From assembly GCF_900109205.1 (NCBI RefSeq), contig NZ_FNZB01000001.1, positions 1,612,001 through 1,676,000 on the forward strand: a stretch of 64,000 bases of DNA, given 5' to 3'. Shown piece after piece: positions 36,501-46,473 of the stretch (position 1 is the stretch's first letter; each line of letters opens with the position of its first letter). The position numbers were made by a program, and so were the translations under genes. The notes below the pieces were generated by a model, which saw only the letters and a list, made by a program, of their open reading frames with translations, was not told the origin of the DNA and searched no databases. Origin of the DNA: Sphingomonas sp. OV641 (GTDB lineage: Bacteria > Pseudomonadota > Alphaproteobacteria > Sphingomonadales > Sphingomonadaceae).

Positions 36501-36974
36501 ATGCGAAATCTTCTGCTTTGCCTTTCCTTCGCTACCGCCAGTCCTGCGTTTGCCCAGGATGAATCAAGCCTGCGCCGGGCCGATGCCGCGCAGCATGAGG
36601 CAGCTCGTACCCGCAACGCCGATGCGCTGGCAGCGATGATGCACCCGATGTTTCAGGTGAACTCCCCGGAAGGGGAGATGTGGTCGCGAGAGAAAACGGT
36701 GAGCATGTGGCGCGACGGCGGTATCGGTCACGATCGGTTTGACCGCTTCGTGGAGACCACTTCGCTGGACGGAAACGTCGGCGTGGTCGCCGGGCGGGAG
36801 ATCGTTCAACCCTCGGCAAACAGCGTCGCGGGCAAGCGCCGCGCCGACGGCGGGCGCGCCGTGGAACGCCGCTTCACCAACGTCTGGCTGTGGAAGGACG
36901 GCCAGTGGTGGTTCTTCGCTCGTCACGCCAATGAGCGGCCTTTCGTCGGATCGAAGCCACCAGCGGGCCGCTGA
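36501..36974 (+). CDS. NTF2-like / DUF4440 secreted protein
   Basis: A 157-residue product starting at ATG 36501 with GGAG 6 bases upstream. It has a signal peptide (LLLCLSFATASPAFA). The following SnoaL/DUF4440-like fold is suggested by AAQHEAARTRNADALAAMMHPMFQV and the VWLWKDGQWWFFARHAN C-terminal strands. No catalytic residue can be assigned. It follows the aminopeptidase gene by about 50 bases in the same direction and may be co-transcribed. A periplasmic location is predicted; the function is unknown. Confidence 0.8.
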   Translation: MRNLLLCLSFATASPAFAQDESSLRRADAAQHEAARTRNADALAAMMHPMFQVNSPEGEMWSREKTVSMWRDGGIGHDRFDRFVETTSLDGNVGVVAGREIVQPSANSVAGKRRADGGRAVERRFTNVWLWKDGQWWFFARHANERPFVGSKPPAGR

Positions 36975-37069
36975 GCCACGGTCGGGCCTCGCCGTCGAGA
37001 TTGGCAAGCTTAAAGTTCCGAATGCGCCCATAAGTTGCGCGCCATCTTCATCAGCTGAAGCCAACCCGG

Positions 37070-37106
37070 GCATCGGATCGCCGTATTCCGTTCAGCGATC
37101 CGATGC
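37070..37106. terminator. Perfect inverted repeat between convergent genes
   Basis: Two perfect 12-base arms (GCATCGGATCGC / GCGATCCGATGC) with a 13-base loop lie between the ends of the NTF2-like gene (plus) and tpiA (minus). Only TT follows on the plus strand, so intrinsic termination is uncertain. The long perfect stem in a convergent gap fits a bidirectional terminator or an mRNA 3'-end stabiliser. Confidence 0.5.
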
Positions 37107-37123
37107 TTGAGCCTGTGATTGGA

Positions 37124-37858
37124 TCAGCGGATGGCGGCCGTGATGATCGGGCCGAACTTCGCCGCCGTCAGGCTCGCGCCGCCCACAAGCGCGCCATCAA
37201 CCTCCGCCGCGTGGAGCAGGCCGGCTGCATTCTCCGCCGTGACCGAACCGCCATACAGCAGACGAATGCCGCTGCCGCCGTCCGCCCCGAGCGCCTCCAC
37301 CAAGGCACCGCGGATAGCCGCGTGCATCGCCTCCACGTCTTCAACCGTGGCGACCTTTCCAGTGCCGATCGCCCAGATCGGCTCGTAGGCGATCGCCAGC
37401 CATTGCCCGTCCGCGTCCGCCGGAAGAGACGCAAGGACCTGCGCCGTCACGACTTTTCCCGCTTCACCGGCTTCCCGCTGCTCCAGCGTCTCGCCCACGC
37501 ACAGGATCGCGTCCAGGCCATGGCGGTGGCAGGCTTCCGCCTTTGCCTTCACATCGGCATTCGTCTCGCCCTGCGCTTGGCGGCGTTCCGAATGACCCAC
37601 GATGGAGAAAGCGGCGCCGGCCTCCTTGATCATCGCAGCGGAGACGCAGCCGGTGTGCGGGCCGCTGTCGGCGCCGTGAACATCCTCGGCACCGATCGGA
37701 AATTCAGCACGCTGCGCAGCGGGTTGGATCAGGGTGGCGGGCACTGCGACAGCAACATCAACACGCGGGTCGATCGAATTCGCGATGGCGTCAAGCTCAG
37801 CCAGGGCCGCGAGATTGCCGTTCATTTTCCAGTTCCCAGCCACGAACTTGCGACGCAT
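37124..37858 (-). CDS. tpiA: Triose-phosphate isomerase
   Basis: Interconverts dihydroxyacetone phosphate and glyceraldehyde 3-phosphate. ATG 37858 was chosen for the AAGGGGGAGAG ribosome site and the family N-terminus MRRKFVAGNWKMNG; the product is 244 residues. The catalytic Lys is in NWKMNG, the His in VGHSERR near residue 90, and the Glu in AYEPIWAIGTG near residue 160. The phosphate loop LYGGSV is near the C-terminus. It diverges from the PpiD-like gene at 37942. The length is slightly shorter than the 250-residue norm, still within the family. Confidence 0.97.
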   Translation of the reverse strand: MRRKFVAGNWKMNGNLAALAELDAIANSIDPRVDVAVAVPATLIQPAAQRAEFPIGAEDVHGADSGPHTGCVSAAMIKEAGAAFSIVGHSERRQAQGETNADVKAKAEACHRHGLDAILCVGETLEQREAGEAGKVVTAQVLASLPADADGQWLAIAYEPIWAIGTGKVATVEDVEAMHAAIRGALVEALGADGGSGIRLLYGGSVTAENAAGLLHAAEVDGALVGGASLTAAKFGPIITAAIR

Positions 37859-37941
37859 GCTCTCTCCCCCTTGTCGGTTGCGCCGTTGCGGTAACGAAGA
37901 GCCGCCCTTAAAGCGAGCGCCGTTCAACGGATTGGCGCTGC

Positions 37942-39885
37942 ATGCTCGGGTTCTTTCGACGTATCATTCATTCGCGCTTCGGCATCATCATCACGATGGG
38001 CGTGCTGGGCGTCATCGCCCTGGCGTTCGCGCTGGGCGACATCACTGGCCTGCAAAGCGCCGGGGTCAGCGGCGCCACCGTCGCCAAGGTCGGTGGGGAG
38101 AGCGTTTCCGAGACCGATCTGACGCGCCGGGTGCAGGATGAACTGCGCGGTGCGCAGCAGCGCAATCCTTCCGTCGACATGAGCCAGCTTTTGGCCGCCG
38201 GCGGCGTGGAAAGCGTATTGGATCGGATGCTGAACGGCCTCGCGCTGCAGGAATTCGGCGAAGATCAGGACATGGTGGTAAGCCGTGCCCTGGTCGGCAG
38301 CGAATTGCGCAACATCCCCGCGCTTCAAGGGCCGACCGGCAAGTTCGACCAGACGATCTATGAGCAGGTGCTGGCCCGCAACCGCCTGACCGATGCGCAG
38401 GTGCAAGCCGATATCGCCCGCGAAACCATGGTGCAGTTCCTGCTTCGCCCGCAGATGGGCGCCAGCCAGGTTCCGCAGTCGCTGGCCCTCCCCTTCGCCT
38501 CGCTGATGCTGGAGCGTCGCGCGGGTCAGGTGGCGCTGATCCCTGCGTCCGCCCTCACTGCTGGCGGCGCGCCGACCGACGCGGAAATTCAGGATTGGTA
38601 CAAGCGCAACGTTTCGCGATATTCGCTGCCAGAGCGCCGCGTAGCCCGCTACGCGATCGTGACGCCCGAAACGGTGAAGGCGCGCGCCATCCCGACCGAT
38701 GCGGAAGTCGCCGCTGCCTTCAACGGCGACAAGGCGCGCTGGGCCGCCCGCGAGACCCGCTCGGTTTCGATCGTTACCGTGCTTGATCAGAAGGCAGCCG
38801 CCGCACTCGCGGACAAGATTCGTGCTGGCACCTCCGTGGCGGACGCGGCACGCGCCGCCGGCCTGGAGGCACGCCGGCTTGAGGCCCAGGACAAGCAGGC
38901 GCTGACCAAGGCAACCTCCGGTGCTATCGCCGAGGCCCTGTTCGGCGCGCAGCGTGGCGGCGTGATCGGCCCGGTGCGCGGACCGATCGGCTTTGTGGTC
39001 GGCAAGGTGGATGCCGTTGCGCAGGTGGCCGGCAAGTCTCTGGCCGAAGCGCGCCCGACCATTGTCGAGGAATTGACCCAGAAGAAGACCGCAGACGCCC
39101 TCGCCTCCATCCGTGACGGTCTGGAGGATGCGATCGCCGACAATGCCAACTTCTCCGAACTCGTTGCCGATCAGAAGCTGACGGCGCTGACCACGCCCGC
39201 GCTGACGGCAACGGGCGGCGACCCGGAAAAGCCGGCGGCTCAGCCAGATCCCGCGCTGCTGCCGATCCTGTCCGCCGCGTTCCAGTCCGAGGAAGGCGAT
39301 GATCCTCAGGTAGTGCAAACGGCGGCCGATGGCAGCTTCGCGATCGTCGCGCTGGACCGGATCGTCCGCGCGGCACCGCGCCCGCTCGCTGCCGTGCGTG
39401 ATCAGGTGGCGCAGGACTTTGCCGCCGATCGCGCCCGCCGTGCAGCCCGTACCGCGGCCAGCAAGGCGCTCGCCGCGATCAACGAGGGTACGGCAATTGA
39501 CAAGGCGCTCGCCGATGCCGGCGCACGTGGCGGCAAGGTTGAGCGGGTGGTAGCAGCCCGTTCGCAGGTGAACGCGGACCCACGCGGCCCCAATCCGGTG
39601 CTGGCGCTGATGTTCAGCATGAAGGGCGGAACGGCCAAGATGCTGGAATCACCGACCGGTAATGGCTGGCTGATCGTGAAACTGGAGCAGATCACACCGG
39701 GCGACGCCGCCAAGATGCCGCAGGTCCTCGCCGCGACACGCCAGGACCTGGGCCGTGTGGTGGGCGGCGAATATGCTCAGCAATTCACCGAGGCCGTGAA
39801 GAAGGCGATGAACGCCAGTCGGAATCCCGATGCGATTGCCCGTGTGAAGGCCAGCCTCGCCGGCCAAGGTGGTTCCAATCCGTAA
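37942..39885 (+). CDS. PpiD/SurA-like peptidyl-prolyl isomerase
   Basis: A 647-residue inner-membrane-anchored periplasmic foldase. A single N-terminal helix (about residues 13-33, FGIIITMGVLGVIALAFALG) is followed by a SurA-N-like domain (about 45-170, VAKVGGESVSETDLTRRVQDEL). A central parvulin-type PPIase domain has the FGAQRGGVIGPVRGP signature near residues 335-350, and further helical segments run to the end. Parvulin members in this position are often described as PpiD or SurA_N proteins and assist outer-membrane protein folding. trpE begins within its last codons (17-base overlap), so the two are co-transcribed. Confidence 0.9.
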   Translation: MLGFFRRIIHSRFGIIITMGVLGVIALAFALGDITGLQSAGVSGATVAKVGGESVSETDLTRRVQDELRGAQQRNPSVDMSQLLAAGGVESVLDRMLNGLALQEFGEDQDMVVSRALVGSELRNIPALQGPTGKFDQTIYEQVLARNRLTDAQVQADIARETMVQFLLRPQMGASQVPQSLALPFASLMLERRAGQVALIPASALTAGGAPTDAEIQDWYKRNVSRYSLPERRVARYAIVTPETVKARAIPTDAEVAAAFNGDKARWAARETRSVSIVTVLDQKAAAALADKIRAGTSVADAARAAGLEARRLEAQDKQALTKATSGAIAEALFGAQRGGVIGPVRGPIGFVVGKVDAVAQVAGKSLAEARPTIVEELTQKKTADALASIRDGLEDAIADNANFSELVADQKLTALTTPALTATGGDPEKPAAQPDPALLPILSAAFQSEEGDDPQVVQTAADGSFAIVALDRIVRAAPRPLAAVRDQVAQDFAADRARRAARTAASKALAAINEGTAIDKALADAGARGGKVERVVAARSQVNADPRGPNPVLALMFSMKGGTAKMLESPTGNGWLIVKLEQITPGDAAKMPQVLAATRQDLGRVVGGEYAQQFTEAVKKAMNASRNPDAIARVKASLAGQGGSNP

Positions 39886-41377
39886 CGCTGCCGCCCGTCA
39901 GGCGCTCGCGCAGGGGCGCCCGGCGCTGATATGGCGGCGCCGGATCGCGGATACTGAGACGCCGGTCGCGGCGGCGCTCAAGCTGATCGAACCGGGCCGC
40001 GGCGACTTCCTGCTGGAATCGGTTGAGGGTGGTGCGGTGCGGGGGCGGCACAGCCTGATCGGGCTTGCCCCGGACCTCGTGTTCCGCGCGCAAGGCAGTC
40101 GCGCCGCCATCAACCGCAGCTGGCTCGCCGATCGCGAGGCGTTCGAGCCTTGCGAAGCGCCGACACTAGCGGCGTTGCGCGATCTGGTCGCTTCTTGCCG
40201 CATGGACGTGCCGGAGGAGCTGCCTCGGGCGCTGGCGTGCCTGGTCGGCTATTTCGGCTATGAGACCATCGGCCTTGTCGAGGATCTCCCCGCGCCCAAG
40301 TCCGATCCTTTGGGGCTGCCGGACATGATGTTCGTGCGGCCAACGGTGATCCTGGTCTTCGATCGCCTTGCCGATGCCTTGTTCCTTGTCGCGCCGGTAT
40401 GGCCGGACTCGAGCCGGACGGAGGATGCGATCGTCGCGGCTGCGGAGGATCGGCTCGACGCAATCGAAGCACGCTTGGAGAAGACCGCGCTGCCGCCGCG
40501 CGTGCGCGGTGAACCAGCAGATATCGCGCTGACTCCCGTGCTGCCCGAGGGCCGATATGGCGAAATGGTCAGGGCGGCGAAGGAGTATATCGTCGCGGGC
40601 GATATCTTTCAGGTCGTGCTTGCCCAGCGATTTACCACACCGTTCGCATTGCCGCCGTTTGAACTCTACCGCGCGTTGCGGCGGATCAATCCCTCGCCTT
40701 TCCTCTATCACCTCGACCTGCCTGGTTTTGCGCTGACGGGTTCGAGCCCCGAGATCCTGGTCCGAGTGCGCGATGGTGAAGTGACGATCCGGCCAATTGC
40801 CGGAACACGGCCGCGCGGAAAGACGGCGAGCGAGGATGAGGCAAACCGGAACAGCCTGCTTGCCGATCCGAAGGAGCGGGCGGAGCATCTGATGCTGCTG
40901 GATCTCGGCCGCAACGACGTTGGCCGCGTCGCCGCCGCAGGGTCTGTCATTGTGACGGACAGCTATACCGTCGAATTCTACAGCCACGTGATGCACATCG
41001 TATCGAACGTGGTCGGCCGGCTCGATCCGAAGCGCGATGCCATCGACGCCCTCTTCGCCGGCTTCCCGGCTGGAACGGTGAGCGGCGCGCCCAAGGTGCG
41101 GGCGTGCCAGATCATCGCCGAATTGGAAGGCGAGAAGCGCGGCGCCTATGCCGGCGGCGTGGGCTATTTTTCCCCTGACGGATCGATGGACTCCTGCATC
41201 GTGCTGCGCACCGCCGTCGTGAAGGATGGCACCATGCATGTTCAGGCGGGTGCCGGCATCGTCGCAGATAGCGACCCAGCCTATGAGCAGCGCGAGTGCG
41301 AAGCCAAGTCCGGCGCGCTTCTCGCCGCCGCCCGGGAGGCAATAGCGCAGGCGAGTGCTGGCGGATTCGGGCAGTGA
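39869..41377 (+). CDS. trpE: Anthranilate synthase component I
   Basis: Converts chorismate to anthranilate using ammonia from TrpG. The 502-residue protein shows the family core: SPEILVRVRDGEVTIRPIAGTRPRGK, the LLDLGRNDVGRVA chorismate/metal region near residue 345, and SGAPKVRACQII near the C-terminus. GTG 39869 lies inside the PpiD-like gene; a clear ribosome site is absent, so translational coupling is likely. It is separated from trpG by three unrelated genes, in contrast to a classic contiguous trp operon. No Trp-rich leader was seen before it, because the upstream DNA is coding. Confidence 0.95.
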   Translation: MVPIRNAAARQALAQGRPALIWRRRIADTETPVAAALKLIEPGRGDFLLESVEGGAVRGRHSLIGLAPDLVFRAQGSRAAINRSWLADREAFEPCEAPTLAALRDLVASCRMDVPEELPRALACLVGYFGYETIGLVEDLPAPKSDPLGLPDMMFVRPTVILVFDRLADALFLVAPVWPDSSRTEDAIVAAAEDRLDAIEARLEKTALPPRVRGEPADIALTPVLPEGRYGEMVRAAKEYIVAGDIFQVVLAQRFTTPFALPPFELYRALRRINPSPFLYHLDLPGFALTGSSPEILVRVRDGEVTIRPIAGTRPRGKTASEDEANRNSLLADPKERAEHLMLLDLGRNDVGRVAAAGSVIVTDSYTVEFYSHVMHIVSNVVGRLDPKRDAIDALFAGFPAGTVSGAPKVRACQIIAELEGEKRGAYAGGVGYFSPDGSMDSCIVLRTAVVKDGTMHVQAGAGIVADSDPAYEQRECEAKSGALLAAAREAIAQASAGGFGQ

Positions 41378-41691
41378 ATGCCCCCACCCACCAGCTGCTG
41401 ATCTACGACCTGGCGCCTGATTATCTCAGCCGGCGCGGACAGTTTCGCGAGGAGCACCTGCGGCTGGCTTGGGAAGCGGCGGACCGAGGTGGATTGGTGC
41501 TGGGCGGGGCAGTTGGCGATCCCGTGGAATCGGCGCTGCTGCTATTTCGAGATCGCGCTAGCGCGGAAGCGTTCGCCGCGGCCGACCCCTATGTCTCGCA
41601 GGGGTTGGTCCGCTCATGGCGTGTCCAGCCCTGGCTCACCGTGGTGGGGGCCGATGCCGCCACGCCGCTGCGCCCCGGCACGGACGTGTAA
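41374..41691 (+). CDS. YciI family protein
   Basis: A small 105-residue protein of the ferredoxin-like YciI/DGPF-type fold. The YDLAPDYLSRRGQFREEHLRLAWEAADRGGLVLGG pattern (His around residue 28, Asp in GDP) matches it. GTG 41374 overlaps the trpE stop by four bases (GTGA), which fixes the frame. The function is unknown in most members. The small size and overlap suggest it is expressed with trpE. Confidence 0.85.
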   Translation: MNAPTHQLLIYDLAPDYLSRRGQFREEHLRLAWEAADRGGLVLGGAVGDPVESALLLFRDRASAEAFAAADPYVSQGLVRSWRVQPWLTVVGADAATPLRPGTDV

Positions 41692-41732
41692 CGACCCTTT
41701 TCCCAGCGCCGTACCGTCGATAGGCTACTCCG

Positions 41733-42854
41733 ATGCGCTTTCTTCCGCTTCTCGCCCTGCCCGTCGCGCTTGCGACTGCACCGCCCGCTTCGGCCCAGAT
41801 CACCCAGCCCCTGGCCACTCCCGCCAACCCAGCGCCGGCTCCCGCGTCCTGGCCAACGAGGGAAGGCGACGTCACCCTGCCTTCGTTTCGGTTCAACACG
41901 GGCGAGACCATGGATGTGCGGATCCACTACACAACACTGGGCTCACCCCGGCGCGGCGCCGATGGGCGGATCGAAAATGCCGTGATGGTGCTTCACGGCA
42001 CCGGAGGATCAGGCAAGCAGTTCCTGTCGCCGCAATTCGCCGACGAACTTTACGGCCCCGGCCAGCCTTTCGACATTCGCACGCATTATGTGATCCTGCC
42101 GGACAATATCGGGCATGGCGCTTCTTCCAAGCCATCCGATGGCAAGCGCATGGCCTTTCCCAAATATGATTATATCGACATGGTCGCGGCGCAGAAGGCC
42201 ATGCTGGAGAAGCTGGGGGTCACGCGGCTGAACGTGATCCTGGGCACGAGCATGGGCTGCATGCATGCGTTCGTCTGGGGCGAGACCTTTCCCGGCTTTG
42301 CGGAGCGGCTCGCGCCCTTCGCCTGCCTGCCGGTACCCATTGCGGGGATGAACCGCATGTGGCGCAAGCTTCTGATCGATGCGATCCAGGCCGATCCGGC
42401 GTGGAACGGCGGCAATTATACCAGCCAGCCGGAGCAGGGCCTGCGCACCGCGGCGAGCCTGTCCATCATCGCAGGCTCGAACCCGTTGGCGCTGCAGACG
42501 CAATATCCCACCCGCGCCGCGGCCGAGACGTTCCTGGCACAGGCGTTCGCCCGCAACAGCGCCGGCCGAGACGCCAACGACTATATCTATCAGGTGGATG
42601 CGTCCCGAAATTACGATCCGTCACCGGCGCTGGAGAAGATCAAGGTACCGGTGCTTTGGATCAACTCGGAAGACGATTTCATCAATCCCGCTGGTTATGG
42701 CATCACCGAACCAGCCGCCAAGCGCATGCCGCGAGCCACGTTCCGGCTGATCAAGGCGACCCCGGAGACGAAGGGGCACGGCACGCATACTTGGGCGAAG
42801 TTTTGGAAGGCCGATCTTGCCCGGCTGATGGCGGCGCCGGCCGGCGAGCCGTAA
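41733..42854 (+). CDS. Secreted alpha/beta hydrolase, homoserine acetyltransferase-like
   Basis: A 373-residue protein with a signal peptide (LLALPVALATAPPASA, cleavage near Ala21). The alpha/beta-hydrolase fold shows HGTGGSGKQF (oxyanion loop, about 88-97), the nucleophile elbow GTSMGC with Ser173, and a C-terminal HGTHTWAKF carrying the His. The overall arrangement resembles MetX-type acyltransferases, but the export signal and unusual context argue for an esterase in the periplasm. ATG 41733. No partner gene is apparent; the YciI gene ends 41 bases upstream. Confidence 0.85.
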   Translation: MRFLPLLALPVALATAPPASAQITQPLATPANPAPAPASWPTREGDVTLPSFRFNTGETMDVRIHYTTLGSPRRGADGRIENAVMVLHGTGGSGKQFLSPQFADELYGPGQPFDIRTHYVILPDNIGHGASSKPSDGKRMAFPKYDYIDMVAAQKAMLEKLGVTRLNVILGTSMGCMHAFVWGETFPGFAERLAPFACLPVPIAGMNRMWRKLLIDAIQADPAWNGGNYTSQPEQGLRTAASLSIIAGSNPLALQTQYPTRAAAETFLAQAFARNSAGRDANDYIYQVDASRNYDPSPALEKIKVPVLWINSEDDFINPAGYGITEPAAKRMPRATFRLIKATPETKGHGTHTWAKFWKADLARLMAAPAGEP

Positions 42855-42944
42855 GTCTGACCATATCAGCCCTCCACCCAGATGCAGCTCTGAGCGGTTC
42901 CCACTTACCCTGATCCGCTCGTTCTGAGCCAGTCTAAGACCGTG

Positions 42945-43412
42945 TTAGCGCTGGGGTTCTTCCTCCACGTCGATGTCGGTGCGGGTTTCCGGCGCCCCGG
43001 CCTCCTGCTCCCGGCGCGCCTGCTGCCGCTCCGCCGCCCACGCCTGGCCGGCCGCGACGCCGCATCCGGTCGCGCCGCCGGCACCCACCGGCGAGCAGGT
43101 ATTCGGCAGGCCGCCGGCAACGCGCCCGACGCGGTCAACCGTCGCCGCGCGGTTCACCCAGCTCTGATTCTGCGCCGGCACTTCCGGTGGGCGACGCAAT
43201 TGCTTGGGCACGCGAAACTGCTCGTTCGGATCGAGCCGGCTGCACACCACGATCTCGTCCGCTGCCGCCGTCGGGCATTTCTCATCCCCGGTTAGCGTCA
43301 CCTGCCGAATCCGCTGCGGCGGCTGCCCGCTTTCCGCCTGCGACTGGGCCATGGCACTTGCGGGAACCATCGCCGCGAACACGGCAGCGGGCAGAACGAG
43401 AGAGCGAAACAT
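42945..43412 (-). CDS. Small secreted hypothetical protein
   Basis: A 155-residue product from ATG 43412, chosen because AGGAGG lies 8 bases upstream and a signal peptide follows (SLVLPAAVFAAMVPASAMA). The mature protein has four cysteines, possibly in two disulfides (CPTAAADEIVVC near 40-51, and one pair near 98-110). It ends in a charged tail rich in Arg/Glu (ERQQARREQEAG). No enzyme motif. A similar DEIVVCSR-type motif occurs in several uncharacterised sphingomonad secreted proteins (from memory, not checked). It diverges from trpG. Confidence 0.75.
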   Translation of the reverse strand: MFRSLVLPAAVFAAMVPASAMAQSQAESGQPPQRIRQVTLTGDEKCPTAAADEIVVCSRLDPNEQFRVPKQLRRPPEVPAQNQSWVNRAATVDRVGRVAGGLPNTCSPVGAGGATGCGVAAGQAWAAERQQARREQEAGAPETRTDIDVEEEPQR

Positions 43413-43553
43413 GGAAGGCGACCTCCTGGGCAATCACACAACGATCGCAGCCGCGGCTTTTATCCCGCGTGAACGTCGCGTTCGCGCCTAGGCGAAATTA
43501 CGCTCGCGCAACAGTCGTTGCGGGACGCGGGGGTTGCGCTATTGACCAGGCAC

Positions 43554-44132
43554 ATGATCCTGGTCGTCGACAATTACGACAGCTTCACCTGGAACCTGGT
43601 CCATTACCTCATGGAGCTGGGCGCCGAGGTACGCGTCGAGCGCAACGATGCGCTGACCGCGGCGGAGGCGCTGGCCTCCAATGCGACCGGCTTTCTTGTG
43701 TCCCCGGGGCCTTGCACCCCCAATGAGGCGGGAATCAGCCTTGATCTCGTGGCGGCCTGCGCGGAGGCGCGCCGCCCTTTGCTGGGCGTTTGCCTCGGGC
43801 ACCAGGCGATCGGGCAGCATTTTGGTGGGCGCGTCGTGCGTGGCGGGCTGATGCACGGAAAGACGAGCCCGATCGAGCATGATTCGACAGGTGTCTTCGC
43901 CGGCCTGCCAAGCCCCTTCACGGCGACGCGCTATCACTCGCTCGTGGTGGAGGATGTGCCGGAGGTGCTGGTTCCCAATGCCGTGGCGGCGGACGGATCG
44001 GTAATGGGGCTGCGGCACCGCGAGTTGCCAATCCACGGCGTTCAGTTCCATCCCGAAAGCATCGCGACGGAGCATGGCCATGACCTGCTGGCGAATTTCG
44101 TCGCCCTGACCGGGGTTAAGGCGGGATCATGA
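43554..44132 (+). CDS. trpG: Anthranilate synthase component II / aminodeoxychorismate synthase glutaminase
   Basis: Class I glutamine amidotransferase, 192 residues, supplying ammonia to TrpE or PabB. The catalytic Cys80 lies in [12 protein letters not shown], and the His/Glu pair is in [10 protein letters not shown] near residue 170. The N-terminus [12 protein letters not shown] is diagnostic of the TrpG/PabA group. ATG 43554. It overlaps trpD by four bases (ATGA), so trpG-trpD-trpC-moaC form a coupled run. Whether it serves TrpE alone or also PabB cannot be told. Confidence 0.95.
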   Translation: MILVVDNYDSFTWNLVHYLMELGAEVRVERNDALTAAEALASNATGFLVSPGPCTPNEAGISLDLVAACAEARRPLLGVCLGHQAIGQHFGGRVVRGGLMHGKTSPIEHDSTGVFAGLPSPFTATRYHSLVVEDVPEVLVPNAVAADGSVMGLRHRELPIHGVQFHPESIATEHGHDLLANFVALTGVKAGS

Positions 44133-45118
44133 CCACCATCTCCCTGTTGCCCAACCCTTCCAGCCCCTTGTCGCGCGAGAGCGCGGCGCAGGCGTTCAGC
44201 GACATTCTGGACGGGCGCGCGACCGAGGAGGCGATCGCACGTTTCCTCATCGACCTGTCCGACCGCGGCGAGACATCGATCGAGATCGCCGAGGCGGCGC
44301 GCGCATTGCGGGACCGGCTGATCCCGATCAGTGCCCCGGCGGGTGCGATCGACGTATGCGGCACCGGTGGCGACGGGCACCACACGCTGAACGTGTCGAC
44401 GGCCGTCAGCCTGGTGGTGGCCTCCTGCGGCGTGCCCGTGGCGAAACATGGCAACAGAGCGGCCTCTTCCAAGGCTGGTGCGGCCGACACACTGGAGGCG
44501 CTTGGCCTCGACATGGAGCGGGCAGGCGCGCTTGCCGAAGAAACGCTCAACGAACTGGGCATCTGCTTCCTGTTTGCAGCGAACCATCATCCCGCGATGA
44601 AGCGGATCACGCCGATCCGCCGGCAGATCGGCAAGCGCACGATCTTCAATCTAATGGGGCCGCTCGCCAACCCGGCGCATGTCACGCGGCAGCTGATCGG
44701 CATCGCCAGACCCGATTACGCGCCCGTCTATGCCGATGCGCTGGAGCAGCTAGGGACCGAAGCGGCATTGGTGGTTTCGGGAGAGGAAGGGCTGGACGAA
44801 GTATCGGGCGCGGGTCCGACCATCGCGGTCGCCATCGGCGCGGTACAGCTCGGCAATCGGATCGAACCGGAGGACGCCGGGGTCCGGCGCCATCCCATAC
44901 ACGCGATCCGCGGCGGCGATCCGGCGCACAATGCAACTGCGCTTCGGCAATTGCTGACCGGTACGCAAGGTGCCTATCGCGATGCAGTGCTGCTCAACGC
45001 CGCTGTCGCACTGACGCTGGTTGGTGAGCCGCTGGAAAGCGGCGCGCGCCGGGCGGCCGAGGCGATCGACAGCGGCGCTGCCAACGATTTGCTGAACCGC
45101 TGGATCGCCTGGGCATGA
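44129..45118 (+). CDS. trpD: Anthranilate phosphoribosyltransferase
   Basis: Joins anthranilate to phosphoribosyl pyrophosphate. The 329-residue protein shows the [22 protein letters not shown]-binding motif near residue 75, [21 protein letters not shown] near residue 110, and NLMGPLANP near residue 175. ATG 44129 overlaps the trpG stop (ATGA), and its own stop overlaps trpC. The length is normal for the family. Confidence 0.97.
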   Translation: MTTISLLPNPSSPLSRESAAQAFSDILDGRATEEAIARFLIDLSDRGETSIEIAEAARALRDRLIPISAPAGAIDVCGTGGDGHHTLNVSTAVSLVVASCGVPVAKHGNRAASSKAGAADTLEALGLDMERAGALAEETLNELGICFLFAANHHPAMKRITPIRRQIGKRTIFNLMGPLANPAHVTRQLIGIARPDYAPVYADALEQLGTEAALVVSGEEGLDEVSGAGPTIAVAIGAVQLGNRIEPEDAGVRRHPIHAIRGGDPAHNATALRQLLTGTQGAYRDAVLLNAAVALTLVGEPLESGARRAAEAIDSGAANDLLNRWIAWA

Positions 45119-45918
45119 CGATCCTGGATCGCATCCTCGCCACCAAGCGCGACGAAGTGGCGGCTCGGCGTAGCACGCGCTCCATCGCCGACCTCGACGC
45201 GCTTGCCCGCGAACAGACGGCGCCGCGCGGGTTCAAGGCAGCGCTGGACCGGGTTCGCCAGCAGGATCAGGCTGCGCCCAGTCCGCACTATGCGCTGATT
45301 GCCGAGATCAAGAAGGCCAGCCCGTCCAAGGGGCTGATCCGCGCCGATTTCGACCCGCCGGCGCATGCCCGCGCCTATGCCGAGGGTGGCGCGACCTGCC
45401 TGTCCGTGCTGACCGATCACGCGTACTTCCAGGGACATGAGGATTATCTGGTCGCCGCCCGCGCCGCGTGCGACCTGCCGGTCATTCGCAAGGATTTCCT
45501 GGTCGATCCCTGGCAGGTCGCCGAGGCGCGCGCGATCGGAGCAGATGCGATCCTCATCATCATGGCGGCGCTGGACGACGGCGCCGCCGCGGAGATCGAG
45601 GCAGCGGCGATCGAACGCGAGATGGATGTGCTGGTCGAAGTGCATGATGCGGCGGAGCTGGAGCGCGCGCTGGCGCTTCGCTCACGCCTGATCGGCGTGA
45701 ACAATCGCGACCTGCGCGATTTTTCGGTCAGCTTCGACCGCACCTACGAACTGGTCGGACGCGCGCCCGCGGGCTGCACCTTTGTCGCGGAAAGCGGGCT
45801 GAACACGCGCGCCGATCTCGACGCGATGGCGGAGCATGATGTGCGCTGCTTCCTGATCGGCGAATCGCTGATGCGCCAGCCGGATGTCGCCGCCGCCACG
45901 CGCGCGCTGATTGCATGA
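45115..45918 (+). CDS. trpC: Indole-3-glycerol phosphate synthase
   Basis: Closes the indole ring from CdRP. The 267-residue TIM-barrel protein shows [16 protein letters not shown] with the catalytic Lys, then [10 protein letters not shown] and [25 protein letters not shown] lies near residue 200, and [10 protein letters not shown] follows. ATG 45115 overlaps the trpD stop by four bases. The stop overlaps moaC in the same way, linking tryptophan and molybdenum-cofactor genes in one transcript, a known alphaproteobacterial arrangement. Confidence 0.97.
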   Translation: MTILDRILATKRDEVAARRSTRSIADLDALAREQTAPRGFKAALDRVRQQDQAAPSPHYALIAEIKKASPSKGLIRADFDPPAHARAYAEGGATCLSVLTDHAYFQGHEDYLVAARAACDLPVIRKDFLVDPWQVAEARAIGADAILIIMAALDDGAAAEIEAAAIEREMDVLVEVHDAAELERALALRSRLIGVNNRDLRDFSVSFDRTYELVGRAPAGCTFVAESGLNTRADLDAMAEHDVRCFLIGESLMRQPDVAAATRALIA

Positions 45919-46382
45919 CGCGGCTCACGCATCTGGACGAGGCGGGCGCCGCGCGCATGGTGGATGTTGGCGGCAAGAACGAAACCGCGCGCGAGGCGGT
46001 GGCGGAGGGGCGTATCGCCATGTCCGCGGAGGCTGCGCAGGCGATCGCACAGGGGGCGGTGGCAAAGGGAGATGTTCTGGCCGTGGCCCGTGTTGCCGGG
46101 ATCATGGCCGCCAAGCGGACCAGCGAGCTGATCCCGTTGTGCCACCCCCTGCCCCTGTCGAAGGTTACGATCGATCTGACCGTGGAGGCGGAAGGCGTCT
46201 CGGCTACCGCCACTGTCGCGACCACCGGCCGCACCGGCGTGGAGATGGAGGCGCTGACCGCCGTCTCGACCGCGCTGCTGACGATCTACGACATGGCCAA
46301 GGCGCTCGACAAGCGCATGACCATTGGCGGCGTGCGCCTGCTAGCCAAGCGTGGCGGGAAATCCGGCGACTTCGTCGCTTGA
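45915..46382 (+). CDS. moaC: Cyclic pyranopterin monophosphate synthase
   Basis: Second enzyme of molybdenum cofactor synthesis, turning the GTP-derived intermediate into cyclic pyranopterin monophosphate. The 155-residue protein carries the family signature [33 protein letters not shown] and [11 protein letters not shown] with the conserved Lys/Asp residues. ATG 45915 overlaps the trpC stop. moeA follows after about 90 bases and may have its own ribosome site but the same transcript. Confidence 0.97.
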   Translation: MTRLTHLDEAGAARMVDVGGKNETAREAVAEGRIAMSAEAAQAIAQGAVAKGDVLAVARVAGIMAAKRTSELIPLCHPLPLSKVTIDLTVEAEGVSATATVATTGRTGVEMEALTAVSTALLTIYDMAKALDKRMTIGGVRLLAKRGGKSGDFVA

Positions 46383-46473
46383 GCGGACACGCGCCGGGAA
46401 GCTTCTTCCCACCTCATGATGATCGCGGCGATCAGGCTGTTACTTGCGCCGCCGATCTGCCACTCGTTCGCGC

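Noticed and set aside
39869..41377. A trp leader peptide or attenuator before trpE
   Set aside because: The upstream sequence is coding for the PpiD-like protein, and no run of Trp codons with alternative hairpins was found.
43554..44132. A trp attenuator before trpG
   Set aside because: Hairpins such as CGCAAC-AGTC-GTTGCG occur in the gap, but no short leader with Trp codons is visible.
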